From NCBI RefSeq assembly GCF_000337775.1, contig NZ_AOLQ01000042.1:62001-126000 (forward strand): a DNA stretch of 64,000 nucleotides, given 5' to 3'. A program made the translations under genes and the position numbers. Origin of the DNA: Haloarcula vallismortis ATCC 29715 (GTDB lineage Archaea > Halobacteriota > Halobacteria > Halobacteriales > Haloarculaceae). Numbering within the stretch: position 1 is the first letter of the stretch; every line of letters begins with the position of its first letter. The notes beneath the pieces were generated by a model that saw nothing but the letters and a program-made list of their open reading frames with translations, was not told where the DNA came from and made no database searches. Below are positions 25,076 to 33,820 of the stretch, piece by piece.

Positions 25076-25386
25076 TGTGATCGTTGCCTCCGCTCGTCTC
25101 TCTGGCCCAGTAGCATATGAAGGGGGCAAGCCGAAAAGACGGATTAAGACGAATTTGCCCGGATTGAGCGCTCTATTGTCCGATTTAATTCGGTTTAATC
25201 CGGATTCGACGGGGGCTCACTGCGCTGTCGGGCCGAAACCGGACTGCTGAGCGGGACAGCGGGCTGGCACGTCGCGCGGCCAGACCGTCGACGAAGCCCT
25301 CGAAGCGGGGACGCGCCAGGCACGCCACAGGCCCCTGAAACCGCCGCCGGGGTAGCTTTTCATACCCGCGAGCCCAACACTGGCCC
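25076..25386. other. 311-nt intergenic region with an AT-rich repeat cluster
   Basis: No credible gene is seen. At 25140-25202 there is an island much richer in A/T than its surroundings, bounded by CGGATTAA (25140-25147) and its reverse complement TTAATCCG (25195-25202), with further GGATT words inside and at 25203. This is probably the promoter/operator area of the divergent secreted-protein gene. A TATA-like TTTTCATACC at about 25356-25365 belongs to the nuclease gene that starts at 25387. Confidence 0.5.
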
Positions 25387-25848
25387 ATGGAACACGATGC
25401 CACGGTCGAAGGGGTCGGGGTCGGCGTCAGCGAGGAAGGGGGCGGCACGCCGGTCGTTCTGCTCCGAGCGCGCGAGGAGATCGTCCCTATCTTCGTCAGT
25501 AAGGACCAGGCCCAGTCAATGCAACTGGCGATGGCCGGCGAGCCCTTCGAGCGCCCGCTCACCCACGACCTGCTGGTCGAGATGGTGACGGAATTCGGGG
25601 CCGCCATCGACCGGGTTCGTATCGACGACCTGGCTGACGGAACCTTCTACGGGAAGATTGACGCGGAGCAGTACACCGACGACCGGCGCAAGGACATGGT
25701 GTTCGACGCCCGCCCGTCTGACGCCATCGCGATTGCCCTTCGGGTTGACTGTCCGGTCGTCGTCACGGACGAGGTCGTCGACGAGGCCGGGCGGCCGCCG
25801 GAGCAGTTCGATCAGGGCGGGAGCGGCAGTGAGGACCTCGGGCTGTGA
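25387..25848 (+). CDS. Bifunctional nuclease family protein (DUF151)
   Basis: The 153-residue protein has the BFN/DUF151 fold: PVVLLRAREEIVPIFVSKDQAQSM near the start, then RPLTHDLLVEMV, and a late DARPSDAIAIALRVDCPVVV. Relatives show DNase/RNase activity in plants and hydrolase-like structure in bacteria, but the archaeal role is unknown. Start ATG 25387 lies ~26 nt after a TATA-like TTCATACC. It is followed by a HAD gene in the same direction after 43 nt. Confidence 0.9.
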   Translation: MEHDATVEGVGVGVSEEGGGTPVVLLRAREEIVPIFVSKDQAQSMQLAMAGEPFERPLTHDLLVEMVTEFGAAIDRVRIDDLADGTFYGKIDAEQYTDDRRKDMVFDARPSDAIAIALRVDCPVVVTDEVVDEAGRPPEQFDQGGSGSEDLGL

Positions 25849-25891
25849 GGACGCGAAACCTTTCTGCGTCTGTCCGCGGTAACAGTACGTG

Positions 25892-26566
25892 ATGGGGTAC
25901 GAATCGGTCATCTTCGACAACGACGGCGTGTTGCTGACGCTGACGGACATGGATGCACACTACGTCGGCGCGCGTCAAGCGTTCGAGAAACTGGGGGTGG
26001 TCTCGCCGTCGACAGCCCACGTTGAGGCGATGAGCATCGGCGTGACGGTACCCGAACTCACCGACATCTGTACTCAGTACGATATCGACCCCGAGCAGTT
26101 CTTCCGGGCTCGCGACGAGGCACTGACCGCGGTGCAGCGGGCGCTTATCCGCGCCGGCGAGAAACAACCCTACGCCGACGTATCCGTGCTTGACCGACTT
26201 GACTGCCCGCTGGGCGTGGTTTCCTCGAACCAGCGCGATACCGTCGCCTTCGCCTTCGAGCATTTCGACATCGGCCACTACTTCGACACCGTCTGGGCGC
26301 GCGAACCGACAGTCGAGAGCCTTCGGCGGAAGAAGCCGCGGCCGTACTACATCGAGCGGGCGATGGCGGACCTCGACGTCAGTGACGCCCTGTTCGTCGG
26401 CGACAACGAATCCGACATCGAGGCGGCACACCGCGCCGGCATCGACTCGGCGTTCATCCGTCGCCCACACCGGGTCGACACCCAACTCGATGTGACGCCG
26501 GACTACGACGTGTCCGGGCTCGAAGACGTGGTTCGGATCGCCGGTCGACGCAGCGGGAGCGACTGA
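25892..26566 (+). CDS. HAD-superfamily hydrolase (phosphoglycolate phosphatase-like)
   Basis: A 224-residue HAD enzyme. Motif I is IFDNDGVL with nucleophile Asp9 and acid/base Asp11, motif II is GVVSSN, the motif III lysine is in RRKKPRPYYI, and motif IV is LFVGDNESDIEAAHRAG. The cap domain is helical (subclass IA). It cleaves small phosphate esters; the substrate is unknown. ATG 25892 is used, with GTG 25889 directly before it also possible. Confidence 0.88.
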   Translation: MGYESVIFDNDGVLLTLTDMDAHYVGARQAFEKLGVVSPSTAHVEAMSIGVTVPELTDICTQYDIDPEQFFRARDEALTAVQRALIRAGEKQPYADVSVLDRLDCPLGVVSSNQRDTVAFAFEHFDIGHYFDTVWAREPTVESLRRKKPRPYYIERAMADLDVSDALFVGDNESDIEAAHRAGIDSAFIRRPHRVDTQLDVTPDYDVSGLEDVVRIAGRRSGSD

Positions 26567-26656
26567 GCCGTATCCAGACCTAACTGATACGCACCGTTTG
26601 TGTTCTGGTACGTATACTGAAAGCAACCTTTCCCATGGCAAGTGCCGTGGAACGGT

Positions 26657-29110
26657 ATGGAGAAGCCGGTCGGTGGAACGGATGAGAACGAACAAGCGGC
26701 ACGTGACACACCGGCACAGCAGTCCCCCCCTGTGCTGTTGGAGACGCTCGCCGCGCGAATGCCCGAGCCGGTGGTCGTTGCCGCCGCGAACGGGGAGATA
26801 CAGACCGGGAACGATCACCTCTGTGATCTCCTTGACTCAGACCCATCTGACATCTTTGGAAGCCGGATAGGCGCATTCTTCCCGGATTTGACTGACGTTG
26901 ACCTCAGGGCCCATTGCAGCCAGTCGCCGGGAACACCGCTGACGTCGTCGTGTTCTGCCGGCGACACGGAGCGGTGGGTCGAAATCGCCTTCGAGCCCCA
27001 GCAGTGGGACGGCGAGGAACTGTATCTTGGTATCGTCCACGACATCACCGAACGCCACGAGCGGACGGAGATGCTCGAACAGTACGAGCGCATCGTCGAG
27101 ACCATCGAGGACGGCATCTACACGCTCGACGAGTCGTTCACGATGCAGACGGTCAACAGCGCCGTCGAGTCGATGACCGGCTACGACAAGGACACGCTGG
27201 TCGGGTCGAACGCGACGCTGCTGGCGGACGAATCCGTTATCGAGGAGGCCGCGGAGATGTCACGGCAGTTCATCGAGGGCGAACGCGACGTGGGGACGCT
27301 GACGACGGACCTCAGAACGGCTGACGGGGACACGCTCCCGATAGAGACCAAGTTCACGACGTACGACCGCGAAGACGGGAGCTACCGGCAAGTCGGCGTC
27401 GTCCGTGACATCTCGGACCGGAAGCGGTTCGAGGAGACGCTCGCGGCGCTACACGAGTCGACCCGAAAGCTGCTACACACGGAAACGAAGACTGCCGTAG
27501 CAGAGCAGATACTCGACACCGCCGTCGGCGTGTTGGAGTTACCAGACGTAGAGATTTACCTGTTCGACCGGAGCGACAACACGCTTCGAAGCGTCGGCGA
27601 CGCCGAGACGGACCGGAGCGCGTCTATCGGACCGGGCGGGAGCACGGTATGGGACGTGTTCGTGCAAGATAGTCCGGTCGAAATTGCGCCTGGCGAACGC
27701 ATCGACCTCGGGGCGGGACCGGTGACAGCTGACGCGAAGCGACTCTGTCTCCCGCTCGAAGACCACGGCGTGTTCTACATCGAGCTGGGCGAGCAACACG
27801 GCGACACCAGAACGCGCGAGATGGTAGACCTTCTTGCCGCCAGTGCGGAAGCCGCACTCGCGCGCGTCGACCGCGAGACGACGCTCCGCGAGCGTGAGGC
27901 CGAACGCCGCGAACAGAACCGCGAACTGCGGCGGCTCAAGCAGGTCAACGCGATTATCCGCCGGATCGATCAGGTGCTCGTCGACGCGGAGACAACCGAG
28001 GAGATCGAGCAGGCGGTGTGTGACCAGCTGGCTGACTCCCAGTGGTTCTCTTTCGCCTGGCTCGGCCGACAGGATGCGACAGAACTCGTCCCCCGTGCGT
28101 GGGCGGGCGACACCGCGAGCTATCTGGACGCCATCTCGCTGTCGCTCGAACGCGATGGCGGACCGCCGGCCGTCCAGACAGCCCAGTCCGAAGCGATGAC
28201 CGTTGTCCCGTCAGCGGCCGACAACCTCCGGGGCGACCACTGGCGAACCGAGGCACTCTCCCGCGAGTTCCAATCGGCGCTCAGTATTCCACTTGAGTAC
28301 GACAGCTTCGTCTACGGCGTCCTGACAGTGTACGCCGACCAGGAAGGCGGGTTCGACGAGATGCTGCAGGAGGTGTTCGCCGAACTGGGCGAGACTATCG
28401 CAAACGCGATACGGGAGGTCGAATCCCGACAGCGACGGGCGGGCGACGGCACTGTCGAACTCGAACTGTCGCTGTCGGCCCCCCAGTCGTTCCTGACCCA
28501 CCTCGCAGACCGCGTCGGTGTCTCGGTCGTCTGTGAGGGGGCCGTCCAGCGCAGCGACGGTGCGATCCGTCTTTTCCTCGCTATTTCGGACTGTGACCCC
28601 GAGGTCGTCGAGGAACAACTGCTGTCGATGGCGCGCGTCGACACCGCGCGACCGATATCGACCGATCAGTTGGACGGGCTTTACGAGGTCGTCGTGACAG
28701 GCCAGACCGTCGCGGAGACGTTGCTGGAGCAGGGCGGGCGGTTGAAATCTATCCGAACGTCGACGGGTGGACTCACGGCGACGGTTGTCGTTTCGGGTGA
28801 AACCGATGTCCGACAGTTCGTCGAACAGCTCGGCGAGCGCTACGCCAACGTCACGCTGATTGCGCGCCGTGACAGCACACAGTCTGACAGTCAGCGAGAC
28901 GGGACAGTCCGGTCGGCACTGGAGGAGCAACTCACTGACAGACAGTTTGAAGTCCTCCAGACGGCGTATCTGAGTGGCTTTTTCGACTGGCCCCGAGAGA
29001 CGACCGGACAGGAGATCGCATCCAGCCTCGACGTGTCACAGCCGACGGTTAACCGCCACCTCCGCGTCAGCGAGCGAAAACTCCTCGAACTCGTGTTCGG
29101 GGATAGCTAA
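26657..29110 (+). CDS. Bat-like sensor/transcription regulator (PAS-PAS-GAF-GAF-BAT-HTH_10)
   Basis: The 817-residue protein contains PAS-like domains (about 30-145 and 145-260), a GAF-like domain (265-395), a coiled coil rich in Arg/Glu (395-430), a second GAF (430-590), a BAT domain (595-740) and the HTH_10 segment LTDRQFEVLQTAYLSGFFDWPR at the end (about 757-812). Bat-type proteins sense redox or light through PAS/GAF domains and bind DNA. It is an intact paralogue of the frameshifted gene at 13300-16096. ATG 26657 is chosen; an ATG at 26642 is in frame. Targets are unknown, with HalOD1 and terpene-synthase genes downstream. Confidence 0.88.
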   Translation: MEKPVGGTDENEQAARDTPAQQSPPVLLETLAARMPEPVVVAAANGEIQTGNDHLCDLLDSDPSDIFGSRIGAFFPDLTDVDLRAHCSQSPGTPLTSSCSAGDTERWVEIAFEPQQWDGEELYLGIVHDITERHERTEMLEQYERIVETIEDGIYTLDESFTMQTVNSAVESMTGYDKDTLVGSNATLLADESVIEEAAEMSRQFIEGERDVGTLTTDLRTADGDTLPIETKFTTYDREDGSYRQVGVVRDISDRKRFEETLAALHESTRKLLHTETKTAVAEQILDTAVGVLELPDVEIYLFDRSDNTLRSVGDAETDRSASIGPGGSTVWDVFVQDSPVEIAPGERIDLGAGPVTADAKRLCLPLEDHGVFYIELGEQHGDTRTREMVDLLAASAEAALARVDRETTLREREAERREQNRELRRLKQVNAIIRRIDQVLVDAETTEEIEQAVCDQLADSQWFSFAWLGRQDATELVPRAWAGDTASYLDAISLSLERDGGPPAVQTAQSEAMTVVPSAADNLRGDHWRTEALSREFQSALSIPLEYDSFVYGVLTVYADQEGGFDEMLQEVFAELGETIANAIREVESRQRRAGDGTVELELSLSAPQSFLTHLADRVGVSVVCEGAVQRSDGAIRLFLAISDCDPEVVEEQLLSMARVDTARPISTDQLDGLYEVVVTGQTVAETLLEQGGRLKSIRTSTGGLTATVVVSGETDVRQFVEQLGERYANVTLIARRDSTQSDSQRDGTVRSALEEQLTDRQFEVLQTAYLSGFFDWPRETTGQEIASSLDVSQPTVNRHLRVSERKLLELVFGDS

Positions 29111-29318
29111 TTCTGTCGGAAGAGCAGTTCGCACCTGGCGTTCGGCGAGAGTGTTTTACGCGGGTTGACGCTCGCGGACGCGTGTGTCCACAGTGTACGT
29201 ACCTCTGTCCGACAGTATGGGCCGTCGCTATACTGTTAGTGGCCAAACGGGCGGGCTGTATCTGTATAGCCACAATCACCTTTTCAATCACTGATCAAAG
29301 GACAAACAGCGACGAACG

Positions 29319-29618
29319 ATGTCACAGGCAAAACTGGTCTACAGACCGACACCCAACGAACCGTTGAGCGAAACCATCGTCCACGCCGTGGCCGACACGC
29401 TGGGTGTCGACCCCGTCGACCTCGATGATCGAATCAGTGATTGTATCGACCCTGACGCGCTGGACCGGCTATTCCGTCCAAACACGGATCACGCTCCAAG
29501 TCCTGATGGGCTGGTCGTGTTCAGTATGGCGGGCTGTCGCATCGAAGTCGAGGGGAACCGTTCAGTGCTGGTGACACCGTCCCGTGACGTTTCGGCCGCA
29601 ACCGGACTCGAAGCGTAA
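29319..29618 (+). CDS. HalOD1 output domain protein
   Basis: The 99-residue protein is a stand-alone HalOD1 domain: LSETIVHAVADTLGVDPVDLDDRISDCIDPDALDRLF (as several short motifs), then DGLVVFSMAGCRIEVEGNRSVLVTP. HalOD1 is a haloarchaeal output domain of unknown mechanism, usually seen alone or with receiver domains. The start at 29319 gives MSQAKLVYRPTPNEP. Its neighbours are a Bat-like regulator upstream and a terpene-synthase-like gene downstream. Similar short words (TATACTGnnAGTGG) flank it at about 29229 and 29648. Confidence 0.85.
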   Translation: MSQAKLVYRPTPNEPLSETIVHAVADTLGVDPVDLDDRISDCIDPDALDRLFRPNTDHAPSPDGLVVFSMAGCRIEVEGNRSVLVTPSRDVSAATGLEA

Positions 29619-29876
29619 CTCGACACCACGGCTGTTCTGCTGGCGCCCTATACTGCGAGTGGTACTGCCGCTGACAGACGTATTATTGTCACCTTATTTT
29701 CCCTTCTGAGCTGTGCATCGATGGTAATTTTCAGTAAGTAGATATTTCTTTCACGGTAGCAATTTAAAAACTGGTACGTAACCTGAATTAAAACCGGTCA
29801 AATGCTTTGTTAACAGTACACTACTAGCAGGCTACGCGTCAGTACCACTATAAGCTCAACTTCGCCTTTCGAACGT
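29619..29876. promoter_or_regulatory. AT-rich promoter region of the sORF/terpene-synthase transcript
   Basis: This 258-nt stretch is clearly richer in A/T than the rest of the window (for example ATTTAAAAAC and GAATTAAAACC around 29760-29796). Nothing coding is seen. A TATA-like CTATAAGC (29848-29855) lies ~25 nt before the ATG at 29877. The length and composition suggest a regulated promoter or laterally acquired DNA. Confidence 0.5.
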
Positions 29877-30047
29877 ATGGACCTCGGACACCAACTGATC
29901 GAAACCGGCTCGCAGTCGGGCAAGAGCGCCAAGGCAGTGACCGTTCAATCCGGAGAAGTAGAAACAGCAAACCACCAGTTAATTTCACATTATTCGACTG
30001 ACTGTGCCGAGATACAGGGTGCAAGCGTCGGGGGGCAGTCACGATGA
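29877..30047 (+). CDS. 56-aa ORF coupled to the terpene-synthase-like gene
   Basis: The ORF runs from ATG 29877 (MDLGHQLIETGSQSGKSAK) to a TGA at 30045-30047 that overlaps the next gene's ATG (ATGA). Its start lies ~25 nt after a TATA-like box, so it should be the first, leaderless ORF of the transcript. The peptide is polar, with one Cys and several Ser/Gln, no membrane segment and no known family. It could be a real small protein or a translational coupler for the next gene. Confidence 0.55.
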   Translation: MDLGHQLIETGSQSGKSAKAVTVQSGEVETANHQLISHYSTDCAEIQGASVGGQSR

Positions 30048-31012
30048 GCGTCGAGTCACCTGCTGTTGATGCACAGAGCCTTCTCGAAGAGGTTCGGACA
30101 ACCAGCCTCCCGGACCAGGTTGCAGAACTGGCAGACGAGTACGAACGGGTCTGTGGCGAGCGTGATCGGTTCCTCTGGCAGTGGATCTACTCGCTGTTCC
30201 CTGAGTTTACTCTCTCCTCTGTCCATCCAGACCACGCGGACCACGTCCGGACGCAGAAGACGATACTCACGATGTACGTCACGATTCTGGACGATATCGT
30301 CGAGAACGACGGGGACCGAGACACCTTCGAAGAGGCCCGACGTCTCGTTCAGGACCCATCGGCCGTGGACCCGAGCCGTACCGCGGTAAGTGAAGAATAC
30401 TTTGCCTTTATCGAGCGTGTGTGGCGGGAGTTCGAGAGCGGACTGACTGACGCGCCGCGCGTCGACGAGTTCTACGACGTGTTCACCTACGATATGCGAC
30501 AGACGCTGAACGCGATGGACTACAGCGCGGTCGTCAACGAGAACCCCCGAATCGCGAATCTCAGCGGGGCGGAAACCTATGGGGCACATAACATGGTAAT
30601 GTTCCCCTACGCGGCTGTTGACCTCATGTATTCGCCGGATTTCGAGCTCGCCGATTACGGCACGGTTCGGGACCTCATCTGGGATCTCCAGGAGATGGCC
30701 CGGATCGGCAACTGGCTCACGACCTGGGAACGGGAGGTCAAAGAAGGTGACTACACCGCCGGGATCGTCGTGCTGGCCCTTCAGGAAGGGTTCGTCACCC
30801 CGGAAGAGCTGGAAAACCCGGATGGGAAAGCCGAACTCATCGACAAAATCAAAGCTGAACAGTTCGAGACCAAGTTCCGAGAGCGGTGGGCCGACATCTA
30901 CCAGTCCGTGCGTGACCGCGAGTTTGACACGGACAGCGTCGACCTCGACGCGCTGGTGCAGGGCATGGAAACCGTGTTCCAGTACCACGAGGCCAGCCGC
31001 GGACACAAGTAA
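30044..31012 (+). CDS. Class I terpene-synthase-like protein
   Basis: The 322-residue, mainly helical protein carries two metal-binding motifs in the expected places: DDIVE (residues 83-87, DDxxE type) after a helix TMYVTIL, and an NSE-like triad Asn223-Leu225-Thr227-Glu231 in IGNWLTTWEREVKEGD, followed by KEGD as in bacterial terpene cyclases. Their spacing of 140 residues is normal. The Arg expected ~46 residues before the NSE motif seems replaced (SGAETYG, 174-180). The substrate would be a prenyl diphosphate. The gene overlaps the 56-aa ORF by 4 nt. Function is an inference; a non-catalytic member is possible. Confidence 0.68.
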   Translation: MSVESPAVDAQSLLEEVRTTSLPDQVAELADEYERVCGERDRFLWQWIYSLFPEFTLSSVHPDHADHVRTQKTILTMYVTILDDIVENDGDRDTFEEARRLVQDPSAVDPSRTAVSEEYFAFIERVWREFESGLTDAPRVDEFYDVFTYDMRQTLNAMDYSAVVNENPRIANLSGAETYGAHNMVMFPYAAVDLMYSPDFELADYGTVRDLIWDLQEMARIGNWLTTWEREVKEGDYTAGIVVLALQEGFVTPEELENPDGKAELIDKIKAEQFETKFRERWADIYQSVRDREFDTDSVDLDALVQGMETVFQYHEASRGHK

Positions 31013-31069
31013 CGAGCGCTTCCCGTGGTCCGCGGAGCGGACTGATTCTACGTACGTGAGTGATAGCAG

Positions 31070-32638
31070 TCAGTCGTCGGCGACGAGCGGTTCCTCGTCG
31101 TCGGCGACGAGGCGGTCCATCGCATCAACCATCGCGCGCACCGAGGCTCGGGTGATATCCGAGTCGCTGGCAGAGACGACAACGTGATCATCACCGCGTG
31201 ACATCTCGATTTCGACGGTGACTAGCGCGTCCGTCCCGCCCGTGATAGCGTCGACGTGGTAGTCTTCAAGCGTTGCGTCGGCGGTGTGGGACAGCGCCGT
31301 CTCGGCAGCGTTCATCGCGGCGTCGACCGGCCCGGAGCCGACTGCTGCCTCCTTGCGCTCCTCGCCGTCGACCGAGAGTCGGACGCTCGCAGTCGGCGTA
31401 TCGGAGCCGGAAACAGCCGTCAAGCCGAGCAGTTCGACCCGGCGGTCGCGGGCGTCGCCGGTGACCTCGTCGGCGATAGTCAGGAGGTCGGCGTCGGTGA
31501 CGCGCTTGCCGCGGTCGCCGATCTCCTTGACACGGCTGACAATCTCTGAGAGCTGGTCATCGGTGACCTCGACGTCGTGTTCGTCGAGAGCGGCCTCGAC
31601 ACCGGCTCGGCCCGCGTGCTTGCCGAGCGCGAGGCGGCGCTCGCGGCCCACCTTCTCCGGCGGGTACGGCTCGTACATCGAGTCGTCCTTGAGCGTGCCG
31701 TCGGTGTGGATGCCGGACTCGTGGGTGAATGCGTTCTCGCCGACCACCGCCTTGTTAGGGGCCAGCGGGATGCCGGTCCGGTTGGCGATGAGCTGTGCGA
31801 GGTCGTACACCTGGGTTAGGTCCATCGACTCGACGCCGTAGCCGTGGTCGAGCGCGATGGCCACCTCTTCGAGAGCGACGTTACCGGCCCGCTCGCCGAT
31901 GCCGTTTATTGTTCCGTGGACGAGGTCCGCGCCCGCTGCAATAGAAACTAGAGCGTTGGTCACCGCAAGCCCTAGATCATCGTGGGTGTGAGTGCTGACC
32001 GGACCCAGATCCGAGAGCCGCGAGACGCATTCGAGCGCGCGGTCTGGCGTCGCGTGGCCGACGGTGTCGGCCCAGCAGACCCGGTCTGCGCCGGCCTCAA
32101 CGGCCGCTCCGAGCAGTTCTTCGAGGTAGTCCAGGTCGGCCCGCGAGCCGTCCTCACCGATGACCTCGACCCAGAGGCCGTGATCGACGGCGTACTCCAC
32201 CAGTTCGACGGTGTTGTCGACGTTCTCGGCCTTGGAAGTGCCGACCTTCTGCTCGACGTGCTTGTCGCTCGCCGGGACGACGAGGTTGATGCCGTCGACA
32301 CCACACTCGAGCGCGAGGTCGATGTCGTTCTGGATACCGCGACAGAAGCTGGTGACAGTGCTGTCGAGGTCAAGCCCCGCGACGCGGGAAATCGTCTCGC
32401 GCTCGCCGGGGCCGGTACAGGCGCTCCCGGCTTCGACGACGTCGATACGCGCCGCATCGAGCGAGCGGGCGATATCGGCCTTGTCGTCCGGCGTCAGCGA
32501 GACGCCGGGGGCCTGTTCACCGTCGCGCAGTGTCGTGTCGAGAAACTGTACCTCACCGACATCTGAGAGCGCACGCATCGCTGGGTGCCCCTCGAACAGT
32601 GTGTTCTGACTCACAGAAGATGCTCCATCACGCGCCAC
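31070..32638 (-). CDS. 2-isopropylmalate/(R)-citramalate synthase family enzyme
   Basis: The 522-residue enzyme condenses acetyl-CoA with a 2-oxoacid in leucine or isoleucine synthesis. The TIM barrel has [14 protein letters not shown], the metal ligands HTHDD (HxH), [12 protein letters not shown] and an [12 protein letters not shown] segment. The C-terminal ~130 residues form the regulatory LeuA dimer domain, so feedback control is likely. LeuA and CimA cannot be told apart by eye. GTG 32638 is the longest start; ATG 32578 ([12 protein letters not shown]) is the alternative. A 23-codon ORF overlaps the GTG start. Confidence 0.85.
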   Translation of the reverse strand: MARDGASSVSQNTLFEGHPAMRALSDVGEVQFLDTTLRDGEQAPGVSLTPDDKADIARSLDAARIDVVEAGSACTGPGERETISRVAGLDLDSTVTSFCRGIQNDIDLALECGVDGINLVVPASDKHVEQKVGTSKAENVDNTVELVEYAVDHGLWVEVIGEDGSRADLDYLEELLGAAVEAGADRVCWADTVGHATPDRALECVSRLSDLGPVSTHTHDDLGLAVTNALVSIAAGADLVHGTINGIGERAGNVALEEVAIALDHGYGVESMDLTQVYDLAQLIANRTGIPLAPNKAVVGENAFTHESGIHTDGTLKDDSMYEPYPPEKVGRERRLALGKHAGRAGVEAALDEHDVEVTDDQLSEIVSRVKEIGDRGKRVTDADLLTIADEVTGDARDRRVELLGLTAVSGSDTPTASVRLSVDGEERKEAAVGSGPVDAAMNAAETALSHTADATLEDYHVDAITGGTDALVTVEIEMSRGDDHVVVSASDSDITRASVRAMVDAMDRLVADDEEPLVADD

Positions 32639-32699
32639 GAATTTCGCGGCCAGCCGCCTCGCGGCGACTTCCTCTATCCTCCGTCGGGTGTTCCGACAT
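32628..32699 (-). CDS. 23-aa upstream ORF overlapping the leuA/cimA start
   Basis: The ORF begins at ATG 32699 (MSEHPTEDRGSRREAAGRE) and ends with TGA inside the first codons of the synthase, in another frame. A TATA-like TTTTAGA (32728-32734 on the minus strand) lies ~30 nt upstream, so it may be the first ORF of the transcript. It has no leucine and one isoleucine, so classical codon attenuation is unlikely. It also looks like a halophilic N-terminus, so a frameshifted extension of the synthase cannot be excluded. Confidence 0.4.
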   Translation of the reverse strand: MSEHPTEDRGSRREAAGREIRGA

Positions 32700-32771
32700 A
32701 GTGGTGACTACTCTACTCTTCACCGTCTAAAAGGTGACGGAACAGACTACCACACCACACACCTGTCGTGT

Positions 32772-33119
32772 TCAGGATTCCAGACGCACCGTATCGCCCT
32801 CAGAAACGTCCGACGCCGTGCCACCGGGCAGTTCGATGACAGTGTCTGCAGTCGCATAGCCGACCGACCGCCACGGCTGCAGGGTTTCGACGGCCTGGAC
32901 CTCCTCGTCAACGAGCCAGAGCACGTCGAGTGGGAACCGGACAAACAGCATGTGAATGAACTGCCTGCTGGCGTGGTCGAAAGGGAAGACGAGCGCGTAG
33001 TCGTCGGGAATCGATGACCGGAACATCAGGCCCCGGCCCTGTTCGAGTATCGACTCGGCGTATTCCACCTCTGTTGCGAGAGGGCGAGCCGCGCCGTCGG
33101 GGTCGTGGACGAGATGCAT
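32772..33119 (-). CDS. DUF192 family protein
   Basis: The 115-residue protein fits DUF192: VEYAESILEQGRGLMFRSSIPDDYALVFPF, FIHMLFVRFPLDVLWLVDE, and a C-terminal VIELPGGTASDVSEGDTV. The family is small, beta-rich and of unknown function, often outside the membrane in bacteria; no signal peptide is visible here. ATG 33119 gives the family's usual length, while an ATG at 33182 would add a 21-residue extension. It is divergent from the HNH-like gene. Confidence 0.87.
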   Translation of the reverse strand: MHLVHDPDGAARPLATEVEYAESILEQGRGLMFRSSIPDDYALVFPFDHASRQFIHMLFVRFPLDVLWLVDEEVQAVETLQPWRSVGYATADTVIELPGGTASDVSEGDTVRLES

Positions 33120-33200
33120 ACCACCGCGGAAGTCGTAGGCAGTCAAAAAGTCTTCTGTCGGAACAGAGGGTTTGAGGGGCACGGGTACTCACTGTGTCGC

Positions 33201-33749
33201 ATGGAGAAGGCTCCCGGGGGAACGTCCGTCGGCGTCGACGACCCGTACGATCACGTGAAGCGGTGTGACTTCGTTACCAGCGAAGGGAAATGCCGCTGGG
33301 CGCGCGAACACGGCCGTCACGACCCTGAATTCGCCAACGAGCGGAGCGCTGACGACTTTCGTTGTCCGGCGGCGGTTGCACCCGACGACGCGGACGCAGA
33401 CGCGGAGCCAGAATGGGACTGGGCGGACTGCCCGCATTTCCGCTCCCGGAATCACGACCGGGAGTGTGTCCGCTGCGGACTCGAAGAGCGGCGGATGGCC
33501 CACTCAGACGAGCGGCCGCTACTGGAGGAACACCACCTCTCGTACCGTGACGGTAGCGACGAGCTATCGCATGAAATAACGGTATTTCTCTGCCGGTGGT
33601 GTCACGCGAAGATTCACCAGTCGTGGGCGCGACTCGACGACGACGTGAATCCAGACCCCGAGGCTATTGCACAGCGTGAGCAGCGCCGCTCTAGGGAACA
33701 ATCCGAATTGGGCTTTGAGTCGGCCGCCGACCGCTACAACGACTCGTAG
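33201..33749 (+). CDS. HNH-like zinc protein, haloarchaeal
   Basis: The 182-residue protein has an N-terminal Cys/His cluster (CDFVTSEGKCRWAREHGRH, later C55 and C77) and a second part resembling an HNH fold: C89-x2-C92, E110-H111-H112 and C131-x2-C134-H135-x3-H139. The EHH...CxxCHxxIH pattern is that of HNH endonucleases, with the middle Asn not obvious. It may bind or cut nucleic acid. No operon partner: the DUF192 gene is divergent and the histidine kinase after it has its own promoter. Confidence 0.7.
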   Translation: MEKAPGGTSVGVDDPYDHVKRCDFVTSEGKCRWAREHGRHDPEFANERSADDFRCPAAVAPDDADADAEPEWDWADCPHFRSRNHDRECVRCGLEERRMAHSDERPLLEEHHLSYRDGSDELSHEITVFLCRWCHAKIHQSWARLDDDVNPDPEAIAQREQRRSREQSELGFESAADRYNDS

Positions 33750-33820
33750 CCACTCCCCAGTATCAAAGTTGATAGTTGGTGGCAGACGGATAAGTATGAT
33801 CACAGTAACTGAGTAGTATA

